In this document: positions 11,681-23,372 of the stretch, in pieces
Position numbering within the stretch: position 1 is the stretch's first letter
Layout of the letters: each line of letters starts with the position of its first letter
Source of the DNA: Diphasiastrum complanatum
Lineage: Eukaryota; Streptophyta; Lycopodiopsida; Lycopodiales; Lycopodiaceae
Length of the DNA: 64,000 nucleotides
Assembly (NCBI GenBank): GCA_029204225.1
Contig: CM055114.1
Location: 10,563,948-10,627,947, forward strand
Direction: 5' to 3'
Position numbers and translations under genes: made by a program
The notes under the pieces: model-generated
The model's database searches: none
What the model saw: the letters and a program-made list of their open reading frames with translations, nothing else
Told to the model about the DNA's origin: nothing

Positions 11681-14079
11681 GGAGTTGTAGATGATTTGTC
11701 TAGCGTTAAAGCTATCTGTTTCATTTCTCATGGGAAAGCGAATTGATGCAATAGACCCGATTGATCAAATGCATTGTTTTCTTAATGTAGTCAAATGTAC
11801 TAACTGTATGAATAAAATCTCACTGACAAGTTTCAGTAGTCCATGATCAACTAAAGTAGGAACATGCATTGTTTACTCAATAGTGTAGCTGAGTAGCCGA
11901 ATGCACTAACTTCTTAAGTGAAGGAAAGTAATATTTTCTCAATAGGATAGTCAAATGATTGAAGGTGCTAGTCGTTCCAGTATTTTTAGGGAAAACGCAA
12001 GGATGGATGCTAGATCAAACCTACCCAATCAACTCTATATCAAATGGATCTAGCCCCCAAGCTACGGACCACTAGCAGTAACTCACAAGAGATGTCATCG
12101 AGCAACACGTAGCTACAAGCTCACAAATCAAGCTCCTGGAGAGGCCTATAAGTATACTTATACCCTCCAAGGCTCTACCCAAGCTAGGAGTAATTTGAAA
12201 CACCTCACTGGGACACTTCAACAACCTAGTTGGGCCACATCTGTCATTGACTGATGAGTCATTGCTAGTTCCATTTAAATCCACCATCATGGATTTTAAG
12301 CCTCCAAACCATTAGTATTATGATTTAATACCATGAGGCCCCCACTCCCTTTTATTCATTATTAATGTACAAGTCGAGTTAGGCCCTCTAGAATATACAT
12401 CCGAGGCTAGACGATTTCCAATTACAAGCATTCCACTTTTTACTTGTGACCTTGTTATTTACTCGGTTTGCAAAAGTCGCAATAGCGCGGGGGCTCAACC
12501 ATATATTTTACAATGGATAATCATGTTAATACACTTTAACTTGGATAGGGACATAGAAGAATATGCTTTCTTTCTTCCTCAAGAAACATCATCCTTGATG
12601 ACAAACTATGGGTGATTTCCATTGTCTCCTAGAAGCATCCATGACACACAATTGCATTAGTTTTTGGTCCAATACTCGTTGATTTGTGCATCACCTCCCC
12701 ATGTTTTTGAAAAGAAACAATTCCATCAATTAGCAAATTATCTTGATCATAAAAAAACTCTCTTTAAGCATGAAGCATGAAAATCAAGATGAACTTCACA
12801 ATTTTGAGGTAACGACACTTTGTATGTAGAATAATAATATTTATTTTAGGGCCCATAGTAGCGCAAATATAATTTGTAGCACCTCCCTATCTGTTGTAAA
12901 GCTGACTCAGGTGCGACAAGCATGGCCCAAAGGACTCATATGGGTGACTAAAGTTCCAAAGGAAGTTTAGGAAGTCAAGGACCGAGCCTCCGACTTGTGG
13001 TGAGCCAATCAAATAGTCACAAGGCATGAGTTAGCTCTGGAGATCTAGTTAGGGCCTAGACAACTCCTATGACCCATGTCTAGGTGCTAAGTTGATTCTG
13101 CTATCCTAGATAGCTTTCAGGACCCATGTCATGGAGCTTGACTGAGTCTGCTAGGCTTGACAGGCTTAATTTGCAAAATGAAAACTAAGTCCATAAGAGC
13201 GTGCCTTATCAGACAACACTATATTCGACGATAGAGGGGGTGTGCAGAATCACAAAAGAACTATATGGAGAGTCTGGCAAACAAAAACTTGCGCAGCTCA
13301 ACCAGTGCTAGAAATCTAGTGGCCAGGTCTCAATTCCTTGTATCAGCACAAGCCAAGCACTATGCCCAATATTTGTTGGTGGCCCCGAGACCAATCAGTC
13401 CATATATGAATGTAACCTCTTCTAGACTTGATCAAGTTGATCCTTGGGGATGATTGTCGTTTCAGTTTCACCTCTGGGATTGGTTCAAGTGGAAGAACCC
13501 CTCAACCTTTCTGTGTCGTTGGTGCCCAAGCGCCCGTACCACCAGTGCTTGGCTTGTTGCTAGGCCAATTGATTGGTTTAGCGACCACTATGCCTTGAGA
13601 TATTCATGAGTGATTTGTCTTTGCCTTTGTTACCTTTTGGAAATGGATTTCAAGTTGGCTTTCGGGTTGGTTGGGATTTCCGTTTCTCTTAAGTTATGAA
13701 TAGTTAGGTTGGTTACCTTTTCTAACTTGGCTTTCACGTAAACTCGTGTTGGAGGAATGTTAAACTTAAGCGTGTCTTGGGGAAACTGGTCAAGTCCCAA
13801 CACAAGCTAAAATTGCAGTTAACTCAGTTATTTCTCGAAAAAGCATTTAAACATGGATAAGCTCTACTCAAAATACTGATGACTTTTTCATGTTCCGAAA
13901 ACATTTAGAATTATGAAAAAGATGATTAGACACTAAGAAAAAATCAGCCTATTGTGCCCTTTGAGGCGCTGGTGTTACACTATCACTAGAGAAGTTGACC
14001 TCTTTGGTATCTAGAGAAACACGATGTCCCCCTCTCAAATCTGGCTGGTTGGCATAGAGGTTTAGTGTACTTTGTGACT
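11681..14079. other. No feature recognised
   Basis: Both strands are full of stops. There is no LTR pair, TIR or domain that I can identify. Confidence 0.4.
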
Positions 14080-14084
14080 TTTGT

Positions 14085-14445
14085 GTTGTATGCATAAAGC
14101 TGTAGTGTATGTCCCATACAAATCATGTCTTCACACCTTTAATGCATAGATTGTGGCATATAACGTCTTTTCATGAATTAAGTAATTTTTTTGGGCAAGG
14201 TTGAAGTTCTTGTGCTCAAATGAGACAGGCCTTTCCTCTCACATTAGAACAAGCCGCACAAAAATATCACTCACATCCTTATTAAAGTCAAAAGGTTTTT
14301 ATAGGTCTATAATTTTGGGAGTGACACATTCAACCACAATTTGATCCAACTTATTGAAACTTTGTTGCTAAGTTCTTTTGCAACATATTCGTCATAGGTG
14401 CCACTATCATGGACTAATGCTTTACATACTTTTTTCAAGATCAAT
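14085..14445 (-). pseudogene. Gypsy protease and RNase H relic, RT missing
   Basis: The minus strand near 14440-14330 reads HDSGTYDEYVAKELSNKVSI, which fits a retroviral-type aspartic protease (D-S-G and the following helix). Around 14240-14090 it reads RPVSFEHKNFNLAQKNYLIH then LYATIYALKV*RHDLYGT, the RNase H signature of gypsy. Only about 90 bp separates the two, so RT has been deleted between them. Confidence 0.6.
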
Positions 14446-16248
14446 CAATCCAAGGAAAGGCCTCATTGTTGTTACAATGATTGGCACATGCCATGCAAGA
14501 ATGACAACTTTCTTAGAGCCTAGTCTTACTTTATGAGCGTAATATGGCCTAGCGACTCAATCTCTCTTATAATACCCAGAATCCTCATGTCCCAAACTTC
14601 CATACCCTTTCCTTTGACCATCTCAACTGTAAGCTCATGTTCAACTTTTCCACCAAAGTTGAATTCACAACATAATCACAGCACCCAGTGTGAAATAGAA
14701 CCAAAAGATATCAAACACCACTGTCCACATATAACAATAAGAGTTGATGATTGTGGTAAGATTGTTGGAGTCATGTCTACCTTTTTGACAAGTGTGGAGC
14801 AGTGCCCTGTGCAGTTCCATATTCCAATCATGCCAAGTTTTAATTATCTCCTTAAGCTGTTTCAAGGTTTTCTCAATCATGGATTCCATAGCATCCAATT
14901 CAGCAGAAACAACATCCAACCTCTGTGAATCAGGACTAGACTCCTCAAAATTCCATAACTGTCTATTGTTGTTTTGGCAAGCTCAGCAGTAGGCAAAAGC
15001 AAAACAAAAGGACTTGTACCACAATTTTTTTGCCCTGTGTAGCAAGAGCTTGCAAAAATCAGCAAACTAAGCATTTTGCACATGACTACAACAGAATTGA
15101 TTTACAAAAGCAATGACACACCCTTGGCAAGCTCTTGTTCCTCAAAGAACTAGATGGTATTGGCGTTTTAACCAAGTCCAGGCTTTATACAGACTTGTCC
15201 CCTAAAAAATTAGCGAATGAGCTGTACAATCTTGAGAAACTAGCAACAAGTCAGAAATTTTTGCGAAGTTTTGTGGCATATGGGCCTATCTCTGCGGCGA
15301 CGTACTTCTGGAAGATCGAGCATCTCTGAATCAGCAAGTCATCAAAATGAAAATGAGTAACAAGACTTTGGTAAAGCTCCATTTGCTGAAAATACCACAA
15401 AAAGAGGACTAAAATTGGGTGCAAACACCTTAGGCAGCCATAAAGATCAGTGATTCACCAAAAGGCACCAAGTCAATAAAAATACTGATCCAAATTCCAA
15501 TCAGCAATTTAGAGCTCCAAATTCTGGATGTGGGCTAAAGGTTGGGTGTTAGATGAGTCCAGAAAAAAGAGCCCATTGCTTGGTGGCTTCTTTCCTAGAG
15601 ATCAAGTCTATTCAGGTTCTCTCTGAAAAGATATTTTAAAATCATAGTCACAAATATGAAATCAGAAATGGTGAAAATATCTTCTGATTGCGGAACCTTT
15701 CTCATGGACAAGGCTATAAATTATCTGTTGCTTTTCCTGTTTTGAAATTGAAGCATCTGTGCTTTTGATGATGATCCTATGTGGTCTGATTCAGTTTTTG
15801 GTCAATGATTGATGCTCTCTGGACCTCTAGAGAGGTGGACAAGAGTTTAGTTTCATGATCAGTGACTAGGTCATTCTCAGACTCTAGCTTGCTCTGCAAT
15901 TATCTCCATGCATCATAAGTTTTTGTCGTCATGGGCAATTTCAATATCCACCAGTGTGGCCATTATGTACTCTAGAAAATACTTCCGAATTCTTATTATT
16001 CCTATTTTTATTTAGTTCTTGGATAATACTGGGTCTGCTCAATAGATTTGGAATTTCCTGAATTAGAGGTTGCAGTTATGCTTGGAATGAGAATCTAGTG
16101 AAAATTCATAGGATGTGATAGCGTTTTGATTGGATCTCATCTTATCTCCATTCTATCTTTGTGAGATCAGGTGTGGGTATCTTCTCCTTGTTCTCAACAC
16201 ATTGTTTGATGGTTAACAACCTCTTGCGTTGAACTTGTGTATATGCAG
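14446..16248. other. Unassigned sequence upstream of the first visible NERD1 exon
   Basis: Minus strand 15400-15270 encodes a short peptide beginning MELYQSLVTHFHFDDLLIQR, then FQKYVAAEIGPYATKL, of unknown family. The remainder shows no motif. The last ~80 bases are pyrimidine-rich and end TATATGCAG, a good acceptor for the exon at 16249. Confidence 0.4.
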
Positions 16249-16452
16249 GAAAGAAGAGAAGATACACGTTTTGAGCTGGCAAATTTTCAAAAGCATAAGC
16301 GGAATACCCATAAGCGCATAGCCTCTTCAAAAAATAGTCTACCGTCTCATAAGCCAACTGAGAAAGTCAGCCCAGGAAGAGACTCGAAGAATAAAGTTGC
16401 TTCAGCCATTAAAAAGGCGGCTGAGTATGCCACGTCTTCAAAAGCCCAGAAG
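16249..16452 (+). CDS. NERD1: NERD1-like exon A (basic linker region)
   Basis: Bounded by TATATGCAG before 16249 and AAG|GTGCG after 16452, with 68 codons in phase 0. It begins ERREDTRFELANFQKHKRNT and is rich in Lys/Arg/Ser. From memory, plant NERD1 has RREDT followed by a basic, poorly conserved stretch at this point, just before the segment that leads to WWVPNVVVAH. NERD1 is an integral membrane protein of the endomembrane system that acts with the exocyst in root growth and cell-wall traffic in Arabidopsis. Identification rests on joining to the next exons. Confidence 0.78.
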
Positions 16453-17147
16453 GTGCGTTATCTATGGCTTGACTTCTCAGGGTTACCTTTTTGGTAAAAG
16501 TTATTTCCAAGGAAAAATCACTCTGCGACCAGAGAAATCCTTAACATTTTGAAGCTTTCTAGCTGAATGTGCCTAAATCCTCCTAGAACTTTGCAGATTT
16601 TTTATATACACTCTACCTATCTCTTATATGGACCCTAATCAAGTGAAAACAAAGTACTCAATCAACCTCTGATTATTTGAAAACAGAGTAGTTAAATGGT
16701 TTGATTTTAGGCACAGTTACCCCCAAGTACCCAAATAATATGCTATAGACCTGATTCTCAATAATCACCTTTTTTAATATATATTATGTCCTTCAAGTTT
16801 GCAGACCAGTTGAAGTTTATGACTGTATAATGTTATGAAAGCAGAATCAGGGCTTAGTTTTGATCCTAAGTACTAGCAGAGCTGCCTGTCGACTTGGTAT
16901 TTGTAAAGAAATGCTTTTCTCAGTGGATGTATGAAACTAGCATTTTGTTTTACAAAAGAATATGATACAGACCTTACACAAATGGCACTTTGTTGGTTTA
17001 TTTTCTTTAATTTGAATTTGTAGATCAGTTATCCGTGAGGCTCAGATTGTGGTTTCACTGTGGGCTGAGATGGTGTGCATGTAGATTAAAGTTTTTGAGC
17101 TTTATATAAATGGATAATGGAACTTCATGGGATACCTATCGATGCAG
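16453..17147 (+). other. NERD1 intron, 695 bp
   Basis: GT...AG intron between exons A and B, AT-rich, with no embedded element recognised. Confidence 0.75.
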
Positions 17148-17273
17148 AGATATCCTTTTGGTTCTGTTATCACCAACCATACTTCTTCTTGGTGGATTCC
17201 AAACGTCGTAGTGGCACACTTGAAGGAGGGAATTGAAGCTGTTCATTTGGCCAGCGGGCGCACCATTTGCAAG
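17148..17273 (+). CDS. NERD1: NERD1-like exon B (FG-GAP-like repeat)
   Basis: Acceptor GATGCAG before 17148 and donor AAG|GTGTGA after 17273; 42 codons, phase 0. It encodes RYPFGSVITNHTSS, then WWIPNVVVAHLKEGIEAVHL and ASGRTICK. The WWxPNVVVAHxKEGIEAxHLxxGRTxCK block is a hallmark of the plant NERD1 family and forms one blade of its extracytoplasmic beta-propeller-like part. The next exon continues it exactly. Confidence 0.9.
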
Positions 17274-18826
17274 GTGTGAATCAATCCAAAAACAAGCTCT
17301 CTTGCTATATGTTTAGTGCTTATTATTGTCAATTGTTTGAAATAATAGTCATAAGTTGTTCCAGTCATAAACTTTTATCTATTTGTCAGCCAGCATGAAC
17401 TTTTTTGGTGGACAGCTTCATAATCCAATGTGAGTCTGGAATATGTCTAGAGTGCATTTGAAAAGATTGTAATTCCTTTAGCTTGAGGTAGTACTTTTTC
17501 TATACTTACATTGATGCAGTGTTTAAACCAACCCTCAAGAAGCCATTCAGCACCTTGCCAAGGTCTGATGGACCATGGGTCCATACTATTTGGTACTAAG
17601 TTTGACTTTTCAGGACCCATCGTTTCTTCTAGTGATATATAGTAACTCATTGATCCCCTAAATAGGTTGTGGACCAGTTACCCTAAGTAGATCGAGCTAA
17701 AATTCTGTGCATCTGTATATAGGTATGTAAGCCTCATCATGTTGGTTGACTGATGAGAGACTACTTGTTAGAGTAGCTAGCGTAGTCTTATATTCAACTT
17801 ACATACAATAGTTTACTTCTAGAGCATTGAGATAGCTATGACTGTTTGACATTTAGCACATTTGAGTCTTAATGCTAGTTTGGTATCCAGTCTTTGCAAA
17901 ACCTAGATACCTTTCAACAACACAGTTTGTAGGAGATGATAACATGGAAAAGTCAAACTTGATGGGTCATCACAAACATAGAGGGGTCAAGATGAGGATC
18001 CCCTTCCCCCCCTTGGAAAAAAAAAGTCGGAGGGAGTATTGAGAAACAATTAACACTAGTAAAGTTAATAGCTATCTTGCTTGTGAATTTTTGAAACCCA
18101 AACTACTTAAGACTTATTTGAGAACCATTGACTTTTGACACTTATGGAATATGCGTAAGGTTAATTCTCTCACTACAAAGTACAAACTTTCATGCAAATT
18201 GCAAAACAAAATCTAATGTAGTCTAATCAGAATATGAAGCGGATGTTTTAAAATTTTGTTAATTTCTCCACTACAAGTCTGCTTTACCTGTCTTCGTATA
18301 TATGTGCTGTGCTAGCCCTCCAGCAATAATTATTTTATGGTACCCAACTAAGCTGCAGTTCAGGACAAATTTTTTGCAAATATGGAGGTACTTTCACCAG
18401 AAGGTACACACGCAAGGAATCATAAGCATATATGAAGGTAACTATGCACTAGCGTGGAATTCATAAAGCATTACAGCCTTCATATATTGAAAGACTAGGG
18501 CTCCTACGAGACCCATTGTTTCCTCTTTATTACATGCATCGTCATCAATCCTTGCTTTCTTCAGCAGGGGTTCATTGTGATATTTATTATGCAGCTCTGC
18601 TTTGCTATTGTACAACTCTAATTATACTGTACTCCATTGTATCATCTCCCAGATATATCGTTCATGAGAGTAGAGTAGAGTAGAGTTCTTTCTAGTTTTA
18701 CTAGTTTAGTCTTTTGTTCTAGTAGTTGTTTGTTTTTGGAGATATATGCTCCTTTTTAGTATTTATGATACTTGATGTGTACTTATTTGGTCTTATGTGC
18801 CTTTTGGCACTAAAAGACATTAATAA

Positions 18827-18875
<49 letters not shown>

Positions 18876-19420
18876 AAAAATTCTATGGGCTCATAAAAAA
18901 ATGTAAAGTTATTTTAGCAGCGATCCGCGTCCTTGACCGTTGTTGCAGTGGATATGCAATCTGCTGCAACACTGATTCTTATAAATCAGCTAAGGAAAAA
19001 CGTAGTGGAGCTCTTGGAATTGGAGAAAAGCTACAATAAGCTAAAGAAATAGTACAAAGAGCTAAGAATATTAGTAGTGGATGAGATGAGTCGATTGAAT
19101 GAAGGGATGGGGGTGTGAAAATTACGAGATGGACATCAAACAAGCCATAGAGAGAGCTTTGGGTGCTCTGGGTATAAGAGATCTTCACACATCATTTAGA
19201 AGAATTTACTAGCTTTGTTTTGTGTGGGGAAGAAATAGGAAGTGCTTTAGCAGTAACACAAGTTCATGTCAGCTATAAAAGATTGTATAATACATAAGAT
19301 TTAATCTGTTTGGAATCAAGCTCTTATATTTTCATTGTTGCCTAGTTTTTTGCCTTGGTCTGTAGGCTTTAAGCGTAACTGTAACAACTTTTGTGGGTTT
19401 TTTAAGGATTGTTTTAGTAT
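17274..19420 (+). other. NERD1 intron sequence without recognised element
   Basis: First part of the 7476-bp intron between exons B and C. It contains one (CT)n array, listed separately. No protein motif on either strand. Confidence 0.6.
18830..18873. repeat. (CT)22 microsatellite
   Basis: Uninterrupted CT dinucleotides within an intron. Confidence 0.98.
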
Positions 19421-19424
19421 GTCA

Positions 19425-19689
19425 TGATACATTGTTGACAAACATTAATAAAGATATGTTCTGCACCTGGGTTCCAAGTTTTGGAATGTTGGGGGGTCCA
19501 AGAATGCATTCCAATGTAACTAAGGTTCTTTTTTGTTGATCAATGGTTGGCTCATCTGTAAAATTCTGTGTCCTCATCTTTAGGGAAATGACTTTACGGT
19601 CAATGCTACGAATTGTCACTACAATCATATCCACCCCTTGTTAACTTATCAAAAGAAGGGGTTGTTTCTCTTACTATAAGTGTTGTCAC
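19425..19689 (-). pseudogene. Older Copia gag relic, C-terminal side (split by the insertion at 19690)
   Basis: The minus strand read from the insertion point outward gives NLVTTLIVRETTPSFDKLT, then LKMRTQNFTDEPTIDQQ, matching the end of the Copia Gag UBN2 domain (YxxxVxxLxxRxxxPSFDxLxxxL). It is the direct continuation of the fragment at 24074-24335 once the 4.4-kb Copia insertion and one TSD copy are removed. Confidence 0.75.
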
Positions 19690-20300
19690 TGTGAAAGTAC
19701 TGTACTTTAGGACCATAAATAGATCTACAAAAGATCCACAAGAGTGATTGGATGCTTGCTTAACAATCTATCAAAAAACTAGACACAAACAAGTTGATCT
19801 AGATTGACAATTTGACAAACAACAGTTATTAACAATCAAAACGATTGATCAACATTGAAATCCGAGCCCACACGTGTGTACTACAGGCTGTAGTACAGCC
19901 TTCAACCTGAGAAACAAGTAGAAATTGATTTGGTTTCATTTGGATCACAAAAACTCAATGTACATAGTGAACTAGCTTGAGATTGCCAATGAGCTCCAAA
20001 AATTTTCTCTCTTCTCACTATGGGAACTTGGAATACATAGCAAATTCGACTTTCTTCTTGAAGTTAGGTGAATAGTTGGTCAAATTTTCACCTTGAACTT
20101 AGGTGTAGGTCCTATAAAGTAGGGATGACCACCAAATACACATGACCAACTCTCTTGACTTGACCTAACCTACATTAGGATGGGTTTCCCACGTGACATC
20201 ATGGCCTCACATGTGTGGGACCCACTTGTGTACACAATTTACACTATTTTACATGGTTTTTGATCAAGCTAGATTTGCCAATTTTTGGCAATTCTTCACA
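19690..20300 (-). repeat. 3' LTR of the gag-pro Copia element
   Basis: 611 bp, aligned with 23373-24073 over its length except for a block of roughly 90 bp present only in the other copy. Ends are TG/CA. The inner flank lacks a convincing polypurine tract (AAATTTGAG just inside), which may mean that the internal deletion reached close to the LTR. Confidence 0.93.
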
Positions 20301-20510
20301 CTCAAATTTAGCTTGATCTATTTACAACTTTCTTACTAGATGAATGAAAGCTTTTAGAAGTGTCTAAAAAATCCAGCTACAAACAAGGAACTTTTGAGAA
20401 TCCAATAGATAATGATGTCCATGAAGGATCTTTCACCACCTCTTAAAGGATCCCTTACAAGATGTTCCACAAATGTGTCTATATACATGTAGCACACTTC
20501 AAAAACTATA

Positions 20511-20789
20511 CATCATGCCAAGTCATGGATTCCAAGGCATTTTGTGCACTTGAAGATACATCAATAAAACTATTAAGTGCATAATGTTGCCAAAGACAAC
20601 TTGCCTTGCTTGATCCATATGATTGAGCCTAGATGGCTCCATCTTGATACTCAAGGTTCTTCTTGGAGTCCTCGGGTCTTGAGCTTGCTCCTCCACTTGA
20701 CTTGACTCCAAAACATCAATGAATCGAATAAGGTGTTGATCCAAAGGTACTTCTTCAAGTTTACAAATCTTCCACTCTTCAAAGATCAC
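20511..20789 (-). pseudogene. Linker/pre-RT remnant of the gag-pro Copia element
   Basis: Minus-strand frame shifted against the main ORF: MIFEEWKICKLEEVPLDQHL, then EEQAQDPRTPRRTLSI. A further shift gives IDVSSSAQNALESMTWHD, which resembles the 'EPSSFEEAL-DPxWxxAM' region that normally opens Copia RT. RT itself is gone, so this marks the 3' side of the internal deletion. Confidence 0.55.
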
Positions 20790-22567
20790 ATTCCTATCAT
20801 TGAAATAGGATAATCTTTGGTCCTTACATTGGAATGATCATGCACAAAGCATGTGGATCCAAAGATTTCCGATACAAATGATGTTTCATCTTCTATGACA
20901 CTATTCAAACTATTACAAAAATAGTTATCCAATGAAATTGCTTTATCAACAACAAATGTAGCATCTAATTTCATTGTCTTGTCATAAAGAGTACTAAACA
21001 CCATAGATCTTAAAGATAAGCAACAAGTCACTCCATGTCTACTAATACTTTCCAAAAAGTATTCAAAGATAGTAGACTCTCCAATGCTCACCACCTTTGC
21101 AAGATGCACATTTGAATGGAAAATTTGCATGCAATTTGATGACTCGGCCATTGTCATTGAGGATTCCCTTGGAACTCTCATGCTTTGAGGCTGATCCTCA
21201 AGATCTTCCTCCTTTTGATGCTCCTCCTCAATGCAAGCAAGATCACACTTTGCCAAGATCTCCTCTTGAGTGATCTCCTCCTTTGCCAAGCTCATTCTTT
21301 CAAAAGCAACACTAGCTTCCAACTTAAACAATCTTCCATGTTTAAATCCCTTTGCAATGCAAACATCATTCTTCAAGATGAAACAAACACCATGCTTAAA
21401 GTGGACATCCAAACCACTTTCTAAGAGTAGACCAACACTAAGCATATTCTTGGTGATTGATGGTACATAAAAGACATTTTCTAGATCCATGCATTTTGAG
21501 GATTCTAGACACAAAGAGATGGTGCCAACACCATCTATCCTACACTCTTCATCATTTGCAGTAAAGAACTTTTTAGCATCATTGAATGAGTGTAAGGTTG
21601 AGAAAAAGTCCTTTTCACAAGACATGTGGGAGCTAGCCCCACTGTCGATCCACCAATTGTCTCTTGAATTGCTATTACTTGTTGGTGAGGATGTAGATGC
21701 CATCAAGAATACATCTACTTCATCCTCCTCCTCCTCCTTTGCAAGGTTTCCTTGTTTGTCCTCCTCCACTTGTGCTCTTAGCCTCTTGTAGCATTCAGAT
21801 GCATAATGTCCCTTCTTTCCACAAAAGAAGCATTTTTGCTTTGACTTGTCCTTTGAGCTTGATGCATCATCCTCTTCTTTGGCCTCCTTTGGATGCTTTC
21901 TCTTTCCATTGGTCTTCTTTTTGCCCTTGAATGAGAAATTGGCTTTCTCATCACCATCTGGCAAAGACAAGGAACTCATCCTAGATTTTGCATGGAGCAT
22001 CCTACACTCTTCAGCCACTAATACACTATGAAGTTTTTCTATAGTTGGCAAAGTGTCTTGGATGGCAAAACTTTGGACCAAATTTGCAAAGTCATCTCCT
22101 AGACCATTAAGGACAATTTGTACAAGCTCTCCATCATGAATCTTCTCTCCAATGGAAGCCAACTCCCTATTTAGAGACTTGATTCTAAGTACATAATCCT
22201 TTGCACTCTCCTCACTTCTCCTCATGCTTTGCAAAATCTGATTTCTAAGCATGAGTACTCTTGAAGTGTTACTAGATTCATAGATTGATTTTAAAGACTC
22301 CCAAGCCTCTTTAGCACTAGTACATGCTGATACTTCTCTGAACAAATCATTGCTCACATTCATCTTCACACAATGAAGTGCAAGCCTGGATCTCTTCTTG
22401 TATTTAGCTAACTCATGTGCACCTAGAGATTCATCTTCATTTTCAATCATGAACTCATACAGGTCTTGGAGCACCAAAAGTGACTCCATCCTAACCTTCC
22501 AAATAGCATAATTTGTAGAATTCAATCTCTCACTAGCTTCTAGAAGGTATGCTCTAGCAGATCCCAT
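20786..22567 (-). CDS. Copia Gag-protease protein, long intact ORF
   Basis: The chosen start is the ATG at 22567 (MGSARAYLLEASERLNSTNY); the frame is open for about 593 codons. Order: capsid UBN2 domain with LNSTNYAIWKVRMESLL and AKEAWESLKSIYESSNTSR; a Lys/Glu-rich stretch; a CX2CX4HX4C zinc knuckle CFFCGKKGHYASEC near residues 246-259; then the protease active-site motif WWIDSGASSHMS near 305-316 and the pre-integrase segment NVFYVPSITKNMLSVG. The last ~190 residues (from about AFERMSLAKEE) are low-similarity spacer. No stop or shift interrupts it, which is notable in an element lacking all of Pol beyond protease. Confidence 0.9.
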   Translation of the reverse strand: MGSARAYLLEASERLNSTNYAIWKVRMESLLVLQDLYEFMIENEDESLGAHELAKYKKRSRLALHCVKMNVSNDLFREVSACTSAKEAWESLKSIYESSNTSRVLMLRNQILQSMRRSEESAKDYVLRIKSLNRELASIGEKIHDGELVQIVLNGLGDDFANLVQSFAIQDTLPTIEKLHSVLVAEECRMLHAKSRMSSLSLPDGDEKANFSFKGKKKTNGKRKHPKEAKEEDDASSSKDKSKQKCFFCGKKGHYASECYKRLRAQVEEDKQGNLAKEEEEDEVDVFLMASTSSPTSNSNSRDNWWIDSGASSHMSCEKDFFSTLHSFNDAKKFFTANDEECRIDGVGTISLCLESSKCMDLENVFYVPSITKNMLSVGLLLESGLDVHFKHGVCFILKNDVCIAKGFKHGRLFKLEASVAFERMSLAKEEITQEEILAKCDLACIEEEHQKEEDLEDQPQSMRVPRESSMTMAESSNCMQIFHSNVHLAKVVSIGESTIFEYFLESISRHGVTCCLSLRSMVFSTLYDKTMKLDATFVVDKAISLDNYFCNSLNSVIEDETSFVSEIFGSTCFVHDHSNVRTKDYPISMIGM

Positions 22568-22588
22568 CCTACTAGTGACTTCTACAAA

Positions 22589-22936
22589 CAAGAAATAGAT
22601 TTGATTGACTTGAAACTCACAAAGGTCTCACACTTGCAGTGTTTCACTCAAATTTGATTTCTAATCCAACAAATGGACTTATAATCACAGTTCTATCACT
22701 CCCTCACAAAGCTGGAATGAAGATAAGATGAAGTGAAAACTACTTTCAAACAAATCTTGCCAAGAAATGGATTTGATTGTCTCTAGAAACTCACTAAGGT
22801 CTCTCTCTTGTAGTGTTTCACTCAAATTGAATTTGTAATTCAACAAATGGACTTATAATATCAGTTCTAGCACTCCCTCACAAAGTTGGAATGAAGATAA
22901 GATGATGTGAAATCTACTTACAATCAAATCTTGTCA
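22589..22936 (-). repeat. Tandem duplication of ~172 bp in the Copia leader
   Basis: Two copies (22589-22760 and 22761-22936) share AAGAAAT(A/G)GATTTGATTG at one end and AATCTTG at the other, with scattered differences. They lie between the PBS and the gag start, in the untranslated leader. Confidence 0.88.
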
Positions 22937-23360
22937 ATTTTGGCTATTTTTGGACAATAACATGACTAAATCTCCCTCACACTTTTTGATGTACTTTCAA
23001 GACCTGTAAAACAAGTTTATAGGACCTGATTTTAGCCTAGATTAATTAGATCTCATGACCCTATGTCAAATCTAATCAATGGCACTCAATCTTGGTAGCT
23101 TATCCTAAGATTTTCACCAAAAATTACATCAAAAGCTCACAAATTGAATTTCTTTGGATCAAATGAATACCCTGCATTAAATGCAGGTTCAAAGGTGCCC
23201 ACACATGTGGATAGTACGGATCTGGACCCCTACCAAGTTTGGGATCAAATCTTTTCACCAAAATCAAGATTCTAGCTTGCCCTCTCAATACTAGTTTTTA
23301 GTACCAAAACTTGCTAAAATTGGATTTGCATTAGATCAACGGCTTATGCTCTTGTACTTG

Positions 23361-23372
23361 GCTCTGATACCA
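23361..23372 (-). promoter_or_regulatory. Primer-binding site (initiator Met-tRNA), minus strand
   Basis: GCTCTGATACCA in plus view is the reverse complement of TGGTATCAGAGC and abuts the 5' LTR of the minus-strand element. Confidence 0.94.
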
